Assembly: GCF_022524485.1 (NCBI RefSeq)
Contig: NZ_JAKXMK010000023.1
Span: 145,030 to 209,029 of the forward strand
DNA length: 64,000 nucleotides
Direction: 5' to 3'
From: Pseudonocardia alaniniphila
GTDB lineage: Bacteria > Actinomycetota > Actinomycetes > Mycobacteriales > Pseudonocardiaceae
How positions within the stretch are numbered: position 1 is the first letter of the stretch; the number at the start of each line of letters is the position of its first letter. A program made the translations under genes and the position numbers. Below, piece after piece: positions 44,443 through 51,798 of the stretch. Below the pieces are notes generated by a model that did no database searches, was not told the origin of the DNA, and saw only the letters and a list, made by a program, of their open reading frames with translations.

Positions 44443-47400
44443 TCAGCGGAAGTCGCGCGACTTCACCGGCACGGTGAGCGCCAACCGCTGCAGCCGGTCG
44501 GCCACCAGGTTGAGCACGCCTTCCGGGCTGCGTTCCAGCCGGCCGCGCACCAGCAGCGCCGTGCTGCTGATCGCCACCGTGCGGTAGCGCGCCCACAACC
44601 CCTCCGAACAGGTGACGTTGAGCATCCCGCTCTCGTCCTCGAGGTTGAGGAACGTGACCCCGCGCGCGGTGGCGGGCCGCTGCCGATGGGTGACCAGCCC
44701 GGCGACCAGCACCCGCGGCGGCGTCTGCTCCGGGTCGCCTGCCACGAGGGTGCGGCCGACCGCGTCGAGCCCGTCGATCCGCACCGCGCCCAGACCGTCG
44801 AGCCGCTCCCGCAGGTGCTGCATCGGGTGGCTGTCCGGTGAGACGCCCGTGGCCCACACGTCCGCCGCCGTGAGCTCGACGCCGGTGAGGCCGGGCAGCG
44901 CGGGTGCCTCCAGCCCGACGGCGGTGCCGGGCAGCTGCTCGGGACGCACCGCAGCTACCACTCCCGCCGCCCACAGCGCCGAACGGCGGTCGACCCCGAA
45001 GCACCCGAACGCCCCCGCCGTGGCCAGGGCCTCTGCCTGCGGCACGGTGAGCCGCACGCGGCCTGCCAGGTCGGCAAGGTCGCGGTAGGGCCCGCCCCGC
45101 TCGCGTTCCGCGTCGATCTCCTCGGCCAGCTCCAGGCCGACACCCCGCACCTCGGCCGTGCCCAGCCGGATCGCCTGCCCACCGGTGCTGCGCGAATCCG
45201 CCTGGAGCACCGCCTCGGCCCGTCCGAGGTTGACGTCCGGGCCGCGCGCGAGCACGCCGTGGCGGCTCGCGTCGGCCACCAGCGACTGTGGCGAGTAGAA
45301 GCCCATGGGCTGGGAGTTGAGCAGCCCCGCGCAGAAGGCCGCCGGGTAGTAGTGCTTGAACCAGGCGCTGTAGTAGACGAGCGACGCGAAGCTGATCGAG
45401 TGGCTCTCCGGGAACCCGAAGTTGGCGAACGCCAGCATCTTGCGGAAGATCCCGTCGGCCACCTCACCGGTGATGTCGTTGGCAGCCATGCCGGCGAAGA
45501 ACCGGTCGCGGAGCCTCTCCATCTTCTCCTCCGACCGCTTCGAGCCCATCGCGCGGCGCAGCTCGTCGGCGTCGGCCGCGGAGAAGCCGGCGACGTCCAC
45601 GGCGATCTGCATGAGCTGCTCCTGGAACAGCGGCACGCCGAGCGTCTTCTGCAACGCGCCCTTGAGCAGGGGGTGGTCGTAGGTGACCTCGTCGATCCCG
45701 TTGCGGCGCCGGATGTAGGGGTGCACGGACCCGCCCTGGATGGGGCCGGGCCGGATCAACGCCACCTCCACCACCAGGTCGTAGAACTCCCGTGGCTTCA
45801 ACCGGGGCAGCGTGGCCATCTGCGCGCGCGACTCCACCTGGAACACCCCGATCGAGTCGGCCCGCTGCAGCATCGCGTACACGGCGGGGTCGGTGGGCGA
45901 CAGCTCGTGGAGCTCGATCTTCTCGCCGTGGTGCTCGGCGACCAGGTCGATCATCAGGTGCAGGGCGGTGAGCATGCCCAGCCCGAGCAGGTCGAACTTG
46001 ACCAGGCCCGCGGCAGCGCAGTCGTCCTTGTCCCACTGGACGACGGTGCGGCCCTCCATCCGGGCCCACTCGACGGGCACCACCTCGGAGACGGGCCGGT
46101 CACAGATGACCATGCCGCCGGAGTGGATGCCGAGGTGGCGGGGGAAGCCCAGCAGCTCGTCGGCAAGCTCGACGACCTGGTCAGGCATTCCGGCAGGAGC
46201 CGTGGCCGTGTTGTCGTCCACCGGGCCGTGCCAGCGCTCGATCTGTTTGCTCCACGCGTCCTGCTGGCCCGGGGAAAACCCCAGCGCCTTCGCCATGTCG
46301 CGGACGGCGGAGCGCGGCCGGTAGGTGATCACGTTGGCCACCTGTGCGGCGCATCCACGGCCGTGGCGGCGGTAGACGTACTGGATCGCCTCCTCACGAC
46401 GGCCGGACTCGATGTCGAGGTCGATGTCGGGATAGCCGTCGCGGGCCGGGGACAGGAAGCGTTCGAACAGCAGCCGGTGGGCCACGGCGTCGACGTTGGT
46501 GATGCCGAGCGCGAAGCAGACGGCCGAGTTGGCGGCCGACCCCCGGCCCTGGCAGAGGATGTCGGAGCGGCGGCAGAACTCGACGATGTCGTGGACGATC
46601 AGGAAGTAGCCGGGGAAGTTCTTCTGCTCGATGATCTTCAGTTCGCGTTCGACCGTCTCCACGGCCTCCGGGTACTCGGCATGGCTGCCGTAGCGGCGGG
46701 CGACCCCGCGGTAGGTCAGCTCCCGCAGCCAGCTCGCCTCCGTGTGCCCCGGCGGGACGTCGAACGGCGGCAGCTCGGGCGCCACCAGGTCGATCGAGAA
46801 CGCGCACTCGGCCCCCAGCGCCGCCGCCCGCGCCACCGCACCCGGATAGCGCTCGTCGAACCGGGCCGCCATCTCCGCCCCTGAACGCAGGTGGGCGGTG
46901 CCCGCGGGAGGAAGCCAGCCGTCGGCGTCGTCGAGGCCGCGCCGGGCCCGTACCGCCGCCAGCGCCGTGGCCAGCGGGAACCGGTGCGGGGTGGCGTAGT
47001 GGGCCGCCGTGGACGCGATGACGGGCAGGCCGGCGTCGTGTGCAAGCTCGGCGAGGACGTCGTTGCGCTCGGTGTCGGTGGGCAGGGCCTGGTGCGTGAG
47101 CTCGACGACCACGTGGTCGGCCCCGAACCGCTCGACGAGGCGGCGCAGCTCCTTGCCCGCGGCGTCGCGGCCGCCGGTGCGCAGCGCCTGGCGCACCGCG
47201 CCCTTGCGGCACCCGGTGAGCACCAGCACCTGCCCCGCGGTGTCGGCCACGACCTCGTCGAAGTCGTAGACCGGGCGTCCCTTCTCCTTGCCACGCAGCT
47301 GCGCGGTGCTGATGGTGCGGCACAACGAGCGGTAGCCCTCGGGGTGGCGGGCGAGCAGCAGCAGGTGGCTGCCCTCCGGATCGGCCACACCGTTCTGCGG

Positions 47401-47796
47401 GGCCGTGAGCCCGAGGGAGAGCTCGGCCCCGAAGGCCGTGCCGACCCCCAGCTCGGCCGCGGCCTCGGCGAACCGGACCACCCCGTACATGCCGTCGTGG
47501 TCGGTGAGTGCGATCGCATCGAGACCCAGCCGCGCCGCCTGCTCGACCAGCTCCTCGGGATGGCTCGCGCCGTCGAGGAAGCTGAAGTTGGAGTGGCAGT
47601 GCAGCTCGGCGTACGGGACGCGGTTCTGCGGCTCCGGCAGCTCCGGCGGGGTGTAGGGCTCGCGCTTGCGCGACCACGCCGGGCTGTCGCCGCCGTCGGC
47701 CTCCGGCCCTCCGGTGAGGCTCCCACCGTCGCGGGGGCGTCCCGAGAGCCTCGCCTCCAGCTCGCGCCACGGCATGTCGGGGTTGTTGAAGCCCAT
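44443..47796 (-). CDS. dnaE2: Error-prone DNA polymerase III alpha-like subunit
   Basis: 1117 residues, the DnaE2/ImuC polymerase of the SOS mutasome. It has the N-terminal PHP domain (YAELHCHSNFSFLDGASHPEELVEQA, ALTDHDGMYG), the palm with GRGSAANSAVCFALGIT and DIDLDIESGRREEAIQYVYRRHG carrying catalytic Asp residues, VQWDKDDCAAAGLVKFDLLGLG, and a C-terminal OB-fold ending near LNLVADRLQRLAL. The MGFNNPDMPWRELEARL start is typical. A perfect LexA box begins 9 bases upstream of the start codon, so the message is short-leadered or leaderless. Works with ImuA' and ImuB, encoded 8 kb away. Confidence 0.97.
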   Translation of the reverse strand: MGFNNPDMPWRELEARLSGRPRDGGSLTGGPEADGGDSPAWSRKREPYTPPELPEPQNRVPYAELHCHSNFSFLDGASHPEELVEQAARLGLDAIALTDHDGMYGVVRFAEAAAELGVGTAFGAELSLGLTAPQNGVADPEGSHLLLLARHPEGYRSLCRTISTAQLRGKEKGRPVYDFDEVVADTAGQVLVLTGCRKGAVRQALRTGGRDAAGKELRRLVERFGADHVVVELTHQALPTDTERNDVLAELAHDAGLPVIASTAAHYATPHRFPLATALAAVRARRGLDDADGWLPPAGTAHLRSGAEMAARFDERYPGAVARAAALGAECAFSIDLVAPELPPFDVPPGHTEASWLRELTYRGVARRYGSHAEYPEAVETVERELKIIEQKNFPGYFLIVHDIVEFCRRSDILCQGRGSAANSAVCFALGITNVDAVAHRLLFERFLSPARDGYPDIDLDIESGRREEAIQYVYRRHGRGCAAQVANVITYRPRSAVRDMAKALGFSPGQQDAWSKQIERWHGPVDDNTATAPAGMPDQVVELADELLGFPRHLGIHSGGMVICDRPVSEVVPVEWARMEGRTVVQWDKDDCAAAGLVKFDLLGLGMLTALHLMIDLVAEHHGEKIELHELSPTDPAVYAMLQRADSIGVFQVESRAQMATLPRLKPREFYDLVVEVALIRPGPIQGGSVHPYIRRRNGIDEVTYDHPLLKGALQKTLGVPLFQEQLMQIAVDVAGFSAADADELRRAMGSKRSEEKMERLRDRFFAGMAANDITGEVADGIFRKMLAFANFGFPESHSISFASLVYYSAWFKHYYPAAFCAGLLNSQPMGFYSPQSLVADASRHGVLARGPDVNLGRAEAVLQADSRSTGGQAIRLGTAEVRGVGLELAEEIDAERERGGPYRDLADLAGRVRLTVPQAEALATAGAFGCFGVDRRSALWAAGVVAAVRPEQLPGTAVGLEAPALPGLTGVELTAADVWATGVSPDSHPMQHLRERLDGLGAVRIDGLDAVGRTLVAGDPEQTPPRVLVAGLVTHRQRPATARGVTFLNLEDESGMLNVTCSEGLWARYRTVAISSTALLVRGRLERSPEGVLNLVADRLQRLALTVPVKSRDFR

Positions 47797-47804
47797 GCAT
47801 GAAG

Positions 47805-47820
47805 TCGAACATACGTTCGA
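47805..47820. promoter_or_regulatory. LexA (SOS) box, dnaE2 promoter
   Basis: TCGAACATACGTTCGA is a perfect match to the actinobacterial LexA consensus TCGAAC-N4-GTTCGA. It overlaps a TATGTT -10-like element for dnaE2 and, on the other strand, TACGTT for the TmrB-like gene, so one box could repress both directions. Confidence 0.92.
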
Positions 47821-47857
47821 TGATCCATTCAACTACACGCGTGAGACAGTCGCAACT

Positions 47858-48472
47858 GTGATCGTCTGGGTGAATGGCGCGTTCGGCAGCGGGAAGACCA
47901 CATTGACCGGCGAGCTGCACCGTCGATGGCCCGAGGCACTGGTATTCGACCCCGAGCAGATCGGCTACCTGCTACGGGAGATCGTGAAGGTGCCCACTGG
48001 CAACTTCCAGGACCTGCGGTTGTGGCGGCGACAGGTCGCCGCCATGGCCGTGGGACTCGTCGAGGAGTACCGCCGCCCGCTGCTCGTGCCGATGACGCTG
48101 GTGGAAGCCGCGTACCTCGACGAGATCGTCGCCACCGTCCGGGGGGCCGGAATCGTGCTCAGGCACTTCTACCTGGACGTCCCGCCGGACGTGCTGACCC
48201 GCCGGCTCGACGGGCGCGCGATGACGCCCGACGACCCCGAGCGCGACGCAGGCGTCCGAGCCTGGTGTACAGCCCAGAACGAGCGGTGCGCGGCGACGAC
48301 GGGCAACCTGCCTGCCGGCACGGTGGTCCTCGACGGACGGCAGACCGTGCCCGAACTCGCGACCGCCGTGCTGGATCACCTGGCCGTCAGGCGATCGACG
48401 CTCGGACCGGCAGGTGCTCCTCGATCGCACGCATCAGCGCGGCTTTCGGCCGCGCACCCACCACCTGCGTGA
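47858..48472 (+). CDS. TmrB-like P-loop ATP-binding protein
   Basis: 204 residues. It begins MIVWVNGAFGSGKTTLTGELHRR, a Walker A of the exact form seen in the TmrB tunicamycin-resistance protein, and continues ALVFDPEQIGYLLREIV and VLRHFYLDVPPDVLTRRLDGR, which resembles small-molecule kinases with a lid region. The GTG start matches the family N-terminus; an in-frame ATG 63 bases earlier would run across the LexA box. Its last 28 codons lie antisense to the thioredoxin gene, and family members usually end near AVLDHLAV, so the tail may be spurious or recently acquired. The function is nucleotide-dependent; the substrate is unknown. Confidence 0.75.
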   Translation: MIVWVNGAFGSGKTTLTGELHRRWPEALVFDPEQIGYLLREIVKVPTGNFQDLRLWRRQVAAMAVGLVEEYRRPLLVPMTLVEAAYLDEIVATVRGAGIVLRHFYLDVPPDVLTRRLDGRAMTPDDPERDAGVRAWCTAQNERCAATTGNLPAGTVVLDGRQTVPELATAVLDHLAVRRSTLGPAGAPRSHASARLSAAHPPPA

Positions 48473-48725
48473 CGACCCAGCCACCGACGTAGAGGTTGAG
48501 CGTCGGCATCCCGAGCACGCCGGCGTCACGGGCGGTCAGGGGGTTGGCGTCGACGTCGAGCTGCGCAACCACCAACCGCCCGTCCTGCTCGACGGAGATC
48601 TGGTGCAGCACCGGCTCGATCATCCGGCACGGCGGGCACCAGTCCGCCGTGAAGTCGAGCAGCACGGGCAGCGCGGCGCGTAGCACCAGCTCGTCGAACG
48701 TGGCGTCGGTGACGGGGACGATCAT
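48387..48725 (-). CDS. Thioredoxin-family protein
   Basis: 112 residues, thioredoxin fold with LDFTADWCPPCRMIEPVL; redox pair C30-P-P-C33 (PP rather than the usual GP) and the cis-Pro in MPTLNLYVGG. It should be a cytoplasmic disulfide exchanger with a redox potential altered by the CPPC motif. ATG start in an ATGA overlap with the MerR-family gene, so it is the second gene of that operon. The last 28 codons overlap, tail to tail, the TmrB-like gene. Confidence 0.92.
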   Translation of the reverse strand: MIVPVTDATFDELVLRAALPVLLDFTADWCPPCRMIEPVLHQISVEQDGRLVVAQLDVDANPLTARDAGVLGMPTLNLYVGGWVVTQVVGARPKAALMRAIEEHLPVRASIA

Positions 48726-49120
48726 CGAAACTCCTCGGGGTCTGAGGCGATGGATGTGATGGAGCAGCGCGGGGTCGGCGGGTCACCGAGCCGATCGGCG
48801 AGCTCGTCCCGGACGGTCTGCAGCCGCGCGAGCCACTCGTCCACCTCGGCGAGCTTGCGCCGCTGCACGGCTCGGGAGTCCGGGCAGCTCGCGCCCGTGG
48901 CGTTCCCGGCTCGCAGACACTCGACGAACGGGCGGGTCTCCTCGAGCGCGAACCCGAGATCCACCAACGACCGGATCTCGGCCACGACCTGCAGGTCGCC
49001 CTCGTCGTAGTCGCGGTAGCCGTTGGCACGACGTCGGGCGGCCAGCAGGCCCAGCTCCTCGTAGTGGCGCAGCGCCCGCGGGCTGACCCCGGCGCGGCGG
49101 CCCAGCTCACCGATCCGCAT
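48722..49120 (-). CDS. MerR-family transcription regulator
   Basis: 132 residues. The N-terminal winged helix is MRIGELGRRAGVSPRALRHYEELGLLAARRRANGYRDYDE, followed by the long dimer helix and a C-terminal sensor segment with two Cys about a dozen residues apart (FVECLRAGNATGASCPDSR). The gene is co-translated with the thioredoxin, suggesting a thiol or oxidant signal (inference). The ATG start is placed 7 bases after a TAGCGT -10-like element, so the message may be leaderless. A perfect palindrome lies just upstream. Confidence 0.9.
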   Translation of the reverse strand: MRIGELGRRAGVSPRALRHYEELGLLAARRRANGYRDYDEGDLQVVAEIRSLVDLGFALEETRPFVECLRAGNATGASCPDSRAVQRRKLAEVDEWLARLQTVRDELADRLGDPPTPRCSITSIASDPEEFR

Positions 49121-49137
49121 GTCAGCGACGCTAAACC

Positions 49138-49153
49138 TTGCCGCCGACGGCAA
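49138..49153. promoter_or_regulatory. Palindrome TTGCCG-N4-CGGCAA upstream of the MerR-family gene
   Basis: A perfect 6+4+6 inverted repeat lies 18-33 bases before the start codon, overlapping the expected core promoter. MerR proteins bind such dyads inside a long -35/-10 spacer. It is the best candidate for the autoregulatory site. Confidence 0.5.
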
Positions 49154-49173
49154 CGCCAGTCCGATCGGCAGCT

Positions 49174-49375
49174 GGTGTCGCGGAAACGGGGTTTCTTTCC
49201 CGGATCCGGTGTCCAGGTGCAGTGTCCCTGCGGGACACCGCCGCACCCGGGCAATCGCAAGGCGGAGGAGGCGCCGATACCGCTGTCGTATCGGCGCCGA
49301 CGACAACGCCGCGAGGCGCCGCCTGGGCTGCGCTGTCGTCGGAGGCGGGTAAGACGACCTCGTTTCCTCGACACC
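49174..49375. repeat. 202-bp quasi-palindromic element with a central hairpin
   Basis: Outer arms GGTGTCGCGGAAACG (49174-49188) and CGTTTCCTCGACACC (49361-49375) pair at 14 of 15 positions. The centre is a perfect 11-bp stem GGCGCCGATAC/GTATCGGCGCC (49270-49298) with a 7-base loop, and short extra stems such as GTGTCCC/GGGACAC lie between. It ends 4 bases before the stop of the LacI-type gene, so the central hairpin can act as its terminator. The whole could be a small non-coding mobile element or a structured RNA. No target-site duplication was seen. Confidence 0.55.
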
Positions 49376-49378
49376 GGG

Positions 49379-50416
49379 TCAGGACGGCGGGATCTCGCCC
49401 GAGCCGCGCCGGATCAGAGTGGTGGGGACGAGGCGGCACCGCGGCGGCACCGTGTCGCCGTCGATGCGGGCGAAGAGCAAGCCGGCCGCGGTCCGTCCGA
49501 TCGCCGCGGGGTCCTGCGCGACCACGGTGACGGCGGGGCTCAGCAGGTCGGCCAGGAGGAAGTCGTCGAACCCGACCAGCGCGACGGCGTGTTCGAGTCC
49601 CATCCTCCGCAGAGCGCGCACAGCGCCGACCGTCACCAGGTTCTGCGCGGTGAACAACGCCGTGGGTGGGTCGGGGTGACCGAGGAGGGCGGTCACGACG
49701 CCGTCGGCCGTGGCGGTGTCCCGCACGTCCTGCACGACGAGTGCCGGATCCAGCGGCAGCCCGCAGCCGCGCAGGGCCTCCAGGTACCCCGCGTGGCGCT
49801 GACGGGCGGTGGCGACGGTGCGCCGGTCGCCGATGAACGCAATGCGCCGGTGGCCGGCCGCGGCGAGGTGGCGCACGCCCTCGGCTGCGCCGATCTCGTT
49901 GGTGGCTACCACCGAGTCGACCGGCAGGTTGCTCGCCTCGCGGTCGAGGCAGACGATCGCCGTGCCCGCCCGCAGCTCAGCGGCGAGGTGCGACTGGTCG
50001 CCCCCGGCCGGGACGAGCAGCAGCCCGTCGACGCCGCGGGCGCCGAACGCCTTCGCGAGCGCGCGCTCGCGGGCAGGGTCCTCGTCGAGGCTCGCGGAGT
50101 AGACGACCACGCCGCGCTGGTCCGCCTCGTTCTCCACGGCTCGTTGCACAGCGGCGGAGAACGGGTTGGCGACGTCCTCCAGCAGCAACCCGATCGATGC
50201 CGTCCTGCGATCCGACCGGCGCAGGATGCGGGCTCCCACGTTCGGGCGGAAGTCGAGCTCCTCGATCGCCTTCCGGACGCGCCGTTCGAGCAGGGGCGAC
50301 ACGCCGCCCTCGTCGTTGACGACACGGGAGACGGTCTTGAAGCTCACCTGTGCCCGGGCCGCGACGTCGCGCATCGTGGGCCGGCGCCCACCGATCGGCG
50401 ACTCGCGGAGACTCAT
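49379..50416 (-). CDS. LacI-family transcription repressor
   Basis: 345 residues. The helix-turn-helix is PTMRDVAARAQVSFKTVSRVVNDEGGVSP, the hinge helix ARILRRSDRRT, then a periplasmic-binding-like ligand domain (IGLLLEDVANPF, LDREASNLPVDSVVATNEIGAAEGVRHL, GHRRIAFIGDRRT, VGFDDFLLADLLSPAVTVVAQDP). The ATG start is chosen because AGAGGA lies 6 bases upstream. It is divergent from the sugar-importer operon and is its probable repressor; two operators occupy the region between. A carbohydrate or a phosphate ester is the likely inducer. Confidence 0.93.
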   Translation of the reverse strand: MSLRESPIGGRRPTMRDVAARAQVSFKTVSRVVNDEGGVSPLLERRVRKAIEELDFRPNVGARILRRSDRRTASIGLLLEDVANPFSAAVQRAVENEADQRGVVVYSASLDEDPARERALAKAFGARGVDGLLLVPAGGDQSHLAAELRAGTAIVCLDREASNLPVDSVVATNEIGAAEGVRHLAAAGHRRIAFIGDRRTVATARQRHAGYLEALRGCGLPLDPALVVQDVRDTATADGVVTALLGHPDPPTALFTAQNLVTVGAVRALRRMGLEHAVALVGFDDFLLADLLSPAVTVVAQDPAAIGRTAAGLLFARIDGDTVPPRCRLVPTTLIRRGSGEIPPS

Positions 50417-50472
50417 GGTTGTCCTCTCGACCAGCTCCGGCGACATGGTCCGGCCGGATGGTCGGGCTCCAC

Positions 50473-50484
50473 GTCAACGTTGTC
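50473..50484. promoter_or_regulatory. LacI-type operator, repressor-proximal
   Basis: GTCAACGTTGTC matches the perfect palindrome of the second operator at 11 of 12 positions. It lies 57 bases upstream of the repressor gene and 96 bases from the partner site, consistent with autoregulation or looping. Confidence 0.6.
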
Positions 50485-50568
50485 AAGAATCCTCTGCCGT
50501 TGCTCATTCGTTATCGAAGGTGTTCGCCCAGGCCTTGTAAAACCCGTGTGAGCCGGACCAGAGTGTTT

Positions 50569-50580
50569 GACAACGTTGTC
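50569..50580. promoter_or_regulatory. LacI-type operator, importer-proximal
   Basis: GACAACGTTGTC is a perfect 12-bp palindrome with the central CG typical of LacI-family operators. It overlaps a TTGACA hexamer and lies 45 bases before the binding-protein start, where a bound repressor would block transcription of the importer. Confidence 0.75.
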
Positions 50581-50624
50581 TACGTATGCAACCAGATGTC
50601 AATGATGACGAGAGGTCGCAGCAC

Positions 50625-51689
50625 ATGAGCCACGCATGGACAGCAGGACGGAGGGCCACCGTTCTGGCCACCGGGATGGCCGCGGCGCTCGCGCTCGCCG
50701 CCTGCGGTGGCGGTGACGGCGGCGCAGCCGGCGGGGGAAGCCAGCCGGTCATCGGACTGATCACCAAGACCGACACCAACCCGTTCTTCGTGAAGATGAA
50801 GGAGGGTGCGCAGGCCGCGGCCGCCACCCAGGGCGTGCAGCTGCAGACCTTCGCCGGCAAGCAGGACGGCGACAACGAGTCTCAGGTGCAGGCCATCGAG
50901 AACCTGATCTCGGCCGGAGCCGCCGGCTTCCTCATCACCGCGAACGACTCCAAGGGCATCGTGCCCACGCTCGACCGGGCCAGGCAGGCCGGCATGCTCG
51001 TGATCGCCCTCGACACCCCGATCGACCCGGCCGACGCCGCCGACGCCACGTTCGCCACCGACAACTACCAGGCAGGGCTCCTCATCGGGCAGTGGGCGAA
51101 GGCGAAGTTCGAGTCCGAGGGCAAGCAGGCCAGGATCGCGATGCTCGACCTCAGCCCCAACGGGGTGTCCGTCGACGTCCAGCGCGACCAGGGCTTCCTC
51201 GAAGGCTTCGGCGTGGATGTCGGTGACAAGACCCGGATCGGCGACGAGTCCGACCCGCGCATCGTCGGGCACGACGTCACCGACGGCGCCGAGGAGGGCG
51301 GGCGCACCGCGATGGAGAACCTGCTCCAGAAGGACCCCTCGATCAACCTCGTCCACACGATCAACGAGCCGGCAGCCGCGGGCGCGTACGAGGCGCTGAA
51401 GGCGGCCGGCAGGCAGAACGACGTCACGATCGTCTCCGTCGACGGTGGCTGCCCGGGCGTCGAGGCCGTGAAGTCCGGCGCGATCGGCGCCACGTCGCAG
51501 CAGTACCCGCTGAAGATGGCCTCCCTGGGCATCGAGGCGATCGCGAAGTTCGCCAAGGACGGCACCAAGCCGGAGACCACGGCGGGCAAGAGCTTCTACG
51601 ACACGGGCGTCGAGCTGATCACCGACCAGCCGCAGCCGAACGTCCCGTCCAAGGACACCGCCTTCGGCGCCGCCAACTGCTGGGGCTGA
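50625..51689 (+). CDS. Sugar ABC importer substrate-binding lipoprotein (FrcB-like)
   Basis: 354 residues. The signal peptide ends in the lipobox LALAAC (Cys27), followed by a Gly-rich linker and a ribose/fructose-type periplasmic-binding domain: VIGLITKTDTNPFFVKMKEGAQAAA, NLISAGAAGFLITANDSKGIVP, ALDTPIDPADAADATFATDNYQAG and VHTINEPAAAGAYEALKAAG. The NPFFVKMKEGA wording is that of fructose-binding FrcB proteins, so fructose or a related sugar is the best guess. ATG start with GAGAGG upstream. It is the first gene of the importer operon, under the LacI-type repressor. Confidence 0.88.
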   Translation: MSHAWTAGRRATVLATGMAAALALAACGGGDGGAAGGGSQPVIGLITKTDTNPFFVKMKEGAQAAAATQGVQLQTFAGKQDGDNESQVQAIENLISAGAAGFLITANDSKGIVPTLDRARQAGMLVIALDTPIDPADAADATFATDNYQAGLLIGQWAKAKFESEGKQARIAMLDLSPNGVSVDVQRDQGFLEGFGVDVGDKTRIGDESDPRIVGHDVTDGAEEGGRTAMENLLQKDPSINLVHTINEPAAAGAYEALKAAGRQNDVTIVSVDGGCPGVEAVKSGAIGATSQQYPLKMASLGIEAIAKFAKDGTKPETTAGKSFYDTGVELITDQPQPNVPSKDTAFGAANCWG

Positions 51690-51728
51690 GACGTCGCTCG
51701 GCCTGGCCCATCGCCCGGACGCGGGTCA

Positions 51729-51766
51729 GGCTGGAGTGCGGTAGGCCCACACGACCGCCTCCAGCC
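51729..51766 (+). terminator. Intercistronic stem-loop between binding-protein and permease genes
   Basis: GGCTGGAG plus GCGGT pair with ACCGC plus CTCCAGCC around an 11-base loop, with one bulged T. It lies in the 109-base gap after the binding-protein stop. It is placed exactly as in the nucleoside importer operon, and probably raises binding-protein yield over that of the membrane parts. Confidence 0.6.
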
Positions 51767-51798
51767 ACCCGCCCCGTCGCACAAAGGAGTGCTTCTGC

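Noticed and set aside
45259..46884. A 541-codon open frame opposite dnaE2
   Set aside because: Same cause; no ribosome site, no motif, and it lies inside strongly conserved polymerase motifs.
49119..49530. Short frames on both strands across the 202-bp palindrome
   Set aside because: The two strands encode look-alike peptides, which is a result of the DNA palindrome rather than evidence of genes.
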